The notes under the pieces: model-generated
Database searches by the model: none
What the model saw: only the letters and a program-made list of their open reading frames with translations
Told to the model about the DNA's origin: nothing
Part shown: piece by piece, positions 6,142 to 6,500 of the stretch
Layout: every line of letters starts with the position of its first letter
Numbering within the stretch: position 1 is the stretch's first letter
Assembly: GCA_900554405.1 (NCBI GenBank)
Contig: USHI01000081.1
Location: forward strand, 1-6,500
Length of the DNA stretch: 6,500 bases
Source: an uncultured Eubacteriales bacterium
GTDB taxonomy: Bacteria > Bacillota > Clostridia > Oscillospirales > CAG-382
Direction: 5' to 3'
Translations under genes and position numbers: made by a program

Positions 6142-6500
6142 ATGGATACTATAGCGGCAATAGGCACACCGCACGGGAAAGGCGGGGTCGCCATGGTAAG
6201 AATAAGCGGCGATAATGCGTTCGCCGTTGCGGAGCGGGTCTTTGCACCCTCCTCGCCCGGCAGGTTCGCCGAAAAGGAGCAGCGGCGTGCGTATTACGGC
6301 TCGTTCTTCGATGAGGTCGGCGTTTTCGACGACGGACTCTGCCTGATATTCCGCGCACCGCATTCCTTCACGGGGGAAAATGTCGCGGAGCTTTACTGCC
6401 ACGGCGGTATACTCGTCACACAGAAGCTGCTGGAAGCGGCGCTCAAATCCGGCGCGCGGCTTTCCCGCCCCCGGGGAGTTACCCGCCGCGGATCCTTTCG
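6142..6500 (+). CDS. mnmE: MnmE (TrmE), tRNA uridine-34 modification GTPase, N-terminal part
   Basis: MnmE works with MnmG to add the (carboxymethyl)aminomethyl group to carbon 5 of wobble uridine 34 in several tRNAs, in the cytoplasm. Only the first 119 codons lie in the window, covering the N-terminal tetrahydrofolate-binding domain. Recognisable blocks are DTIAAIGTPHGKGG (2-15) followed by VAMVRISG (16-23), RAPHSFTGENVAELYCHGG (71-89) and KSGARLSRP (102-110). The GTPase domain and the C-terminal CxGK motif would follow outside the window. The start is well defined, since an in-frame TGA lies directly before the ATG. There is no strong Shine-Dalgarno sequence; the best is GGGG about six bases upstream. 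After P110 the expected family motif PGEFT.RAFL reads PRGVTRRGSF instead, which looks like small indels near the right edge. The gene diverges from secA. Confidence 0.93.
   Translation, partial: MDTIAAIGTPHGKGGVAMVRISGDNAFAVAERVFAPSSPGRFAEKEQRRAYYGSFFDEVGVFDDGLCLIFRAPHSFTGENVAELYCHGGILVTQKLLEAALKSGARLSRPRGVTRRGSF

Noticed and set aside
5976..6194. A 73-residue N-terminal extension of SecA
   Set aside because: The extension would overlap the start of mnmE on the other strand, span both promoters, and precede the standard SecA N-terminus. The AGGAG before the ATG at 5975 fixes the shorter start.
6019..6402. A 127-codon minus-strand open frame opposite mnmE
   Set aside because: It is antisense to conserved MnmE blocks and overlaps the divergent promoter region. 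Its product shows no recognisable features.
6490..6495. A GGATCC (BamHI) site at the right edge as a possible cloning junction
   Set aside because: One six-base site near the edge is weak evidence. No vector sequence is seen, and MnmE-like coding surrounds it.

Overview
The window reads like a chromosomal housekeeping segment from a moderately GC-rich member of the Clostridia, probably an uncultivated gut or sediment lineage near Oscillospiraceae/Christensenellales. This placement is inferred. It rests on a clostridial-style SecA with a long insert before the GTERHESRRIDNQLRGR motif and a C-terminal SEC-C zinc motif, on SigA-type promoters and AGGAG ribosome binding sites, and on a secreted protein with Thr-Pro linkers joining beta-sandwich modules. 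No search could be run.

Layout, right to left, because most genes are on the minus strand. At the right edge (6142-6500, plus) is the first 119 codons of mnmE (trmE), the tRNA U34-modifying GTPase. A 166-bp intergenic region carries two back-to-back promoters, one for mnmE and one for secA. On the minus strand follow secA (3222-5975), a 214-residue polytopic membrane protein (2564-3208) and a 432-residue polytopic membrane protein (1288-2586). These three are tightly packed, with a 13-nt gap and then a 23-nt overlap, and look like one operon read from the secA promoter. After a 101-bp gap with a textbook SigA promoter (TTGACA-17-TATAAT) comes a separately promoted gene for an exported modular protein (minus, 1-1186), which is cut off by the left edge.

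SecA powers Sec-dependent export, and the left-edge protein has a clear Sec signal peptide, so it is a likely SecA substrate; that is ordinary adjacency, not evidence of a dedicated system. The two membrane proteins between them are not assigned to any known function. They are the only real unknowns here.

I see no RNA genes, mobile elements, CRISPR arrays or large repeats, and no convincing new system. The long plus-strand open frames opposite secA and the membrane-protein genes are antisense shadows of GC-rich codon use. The last ~35 bases break the conserved MnmE motif in a way that suggests small insertions or deletions near the right edge.
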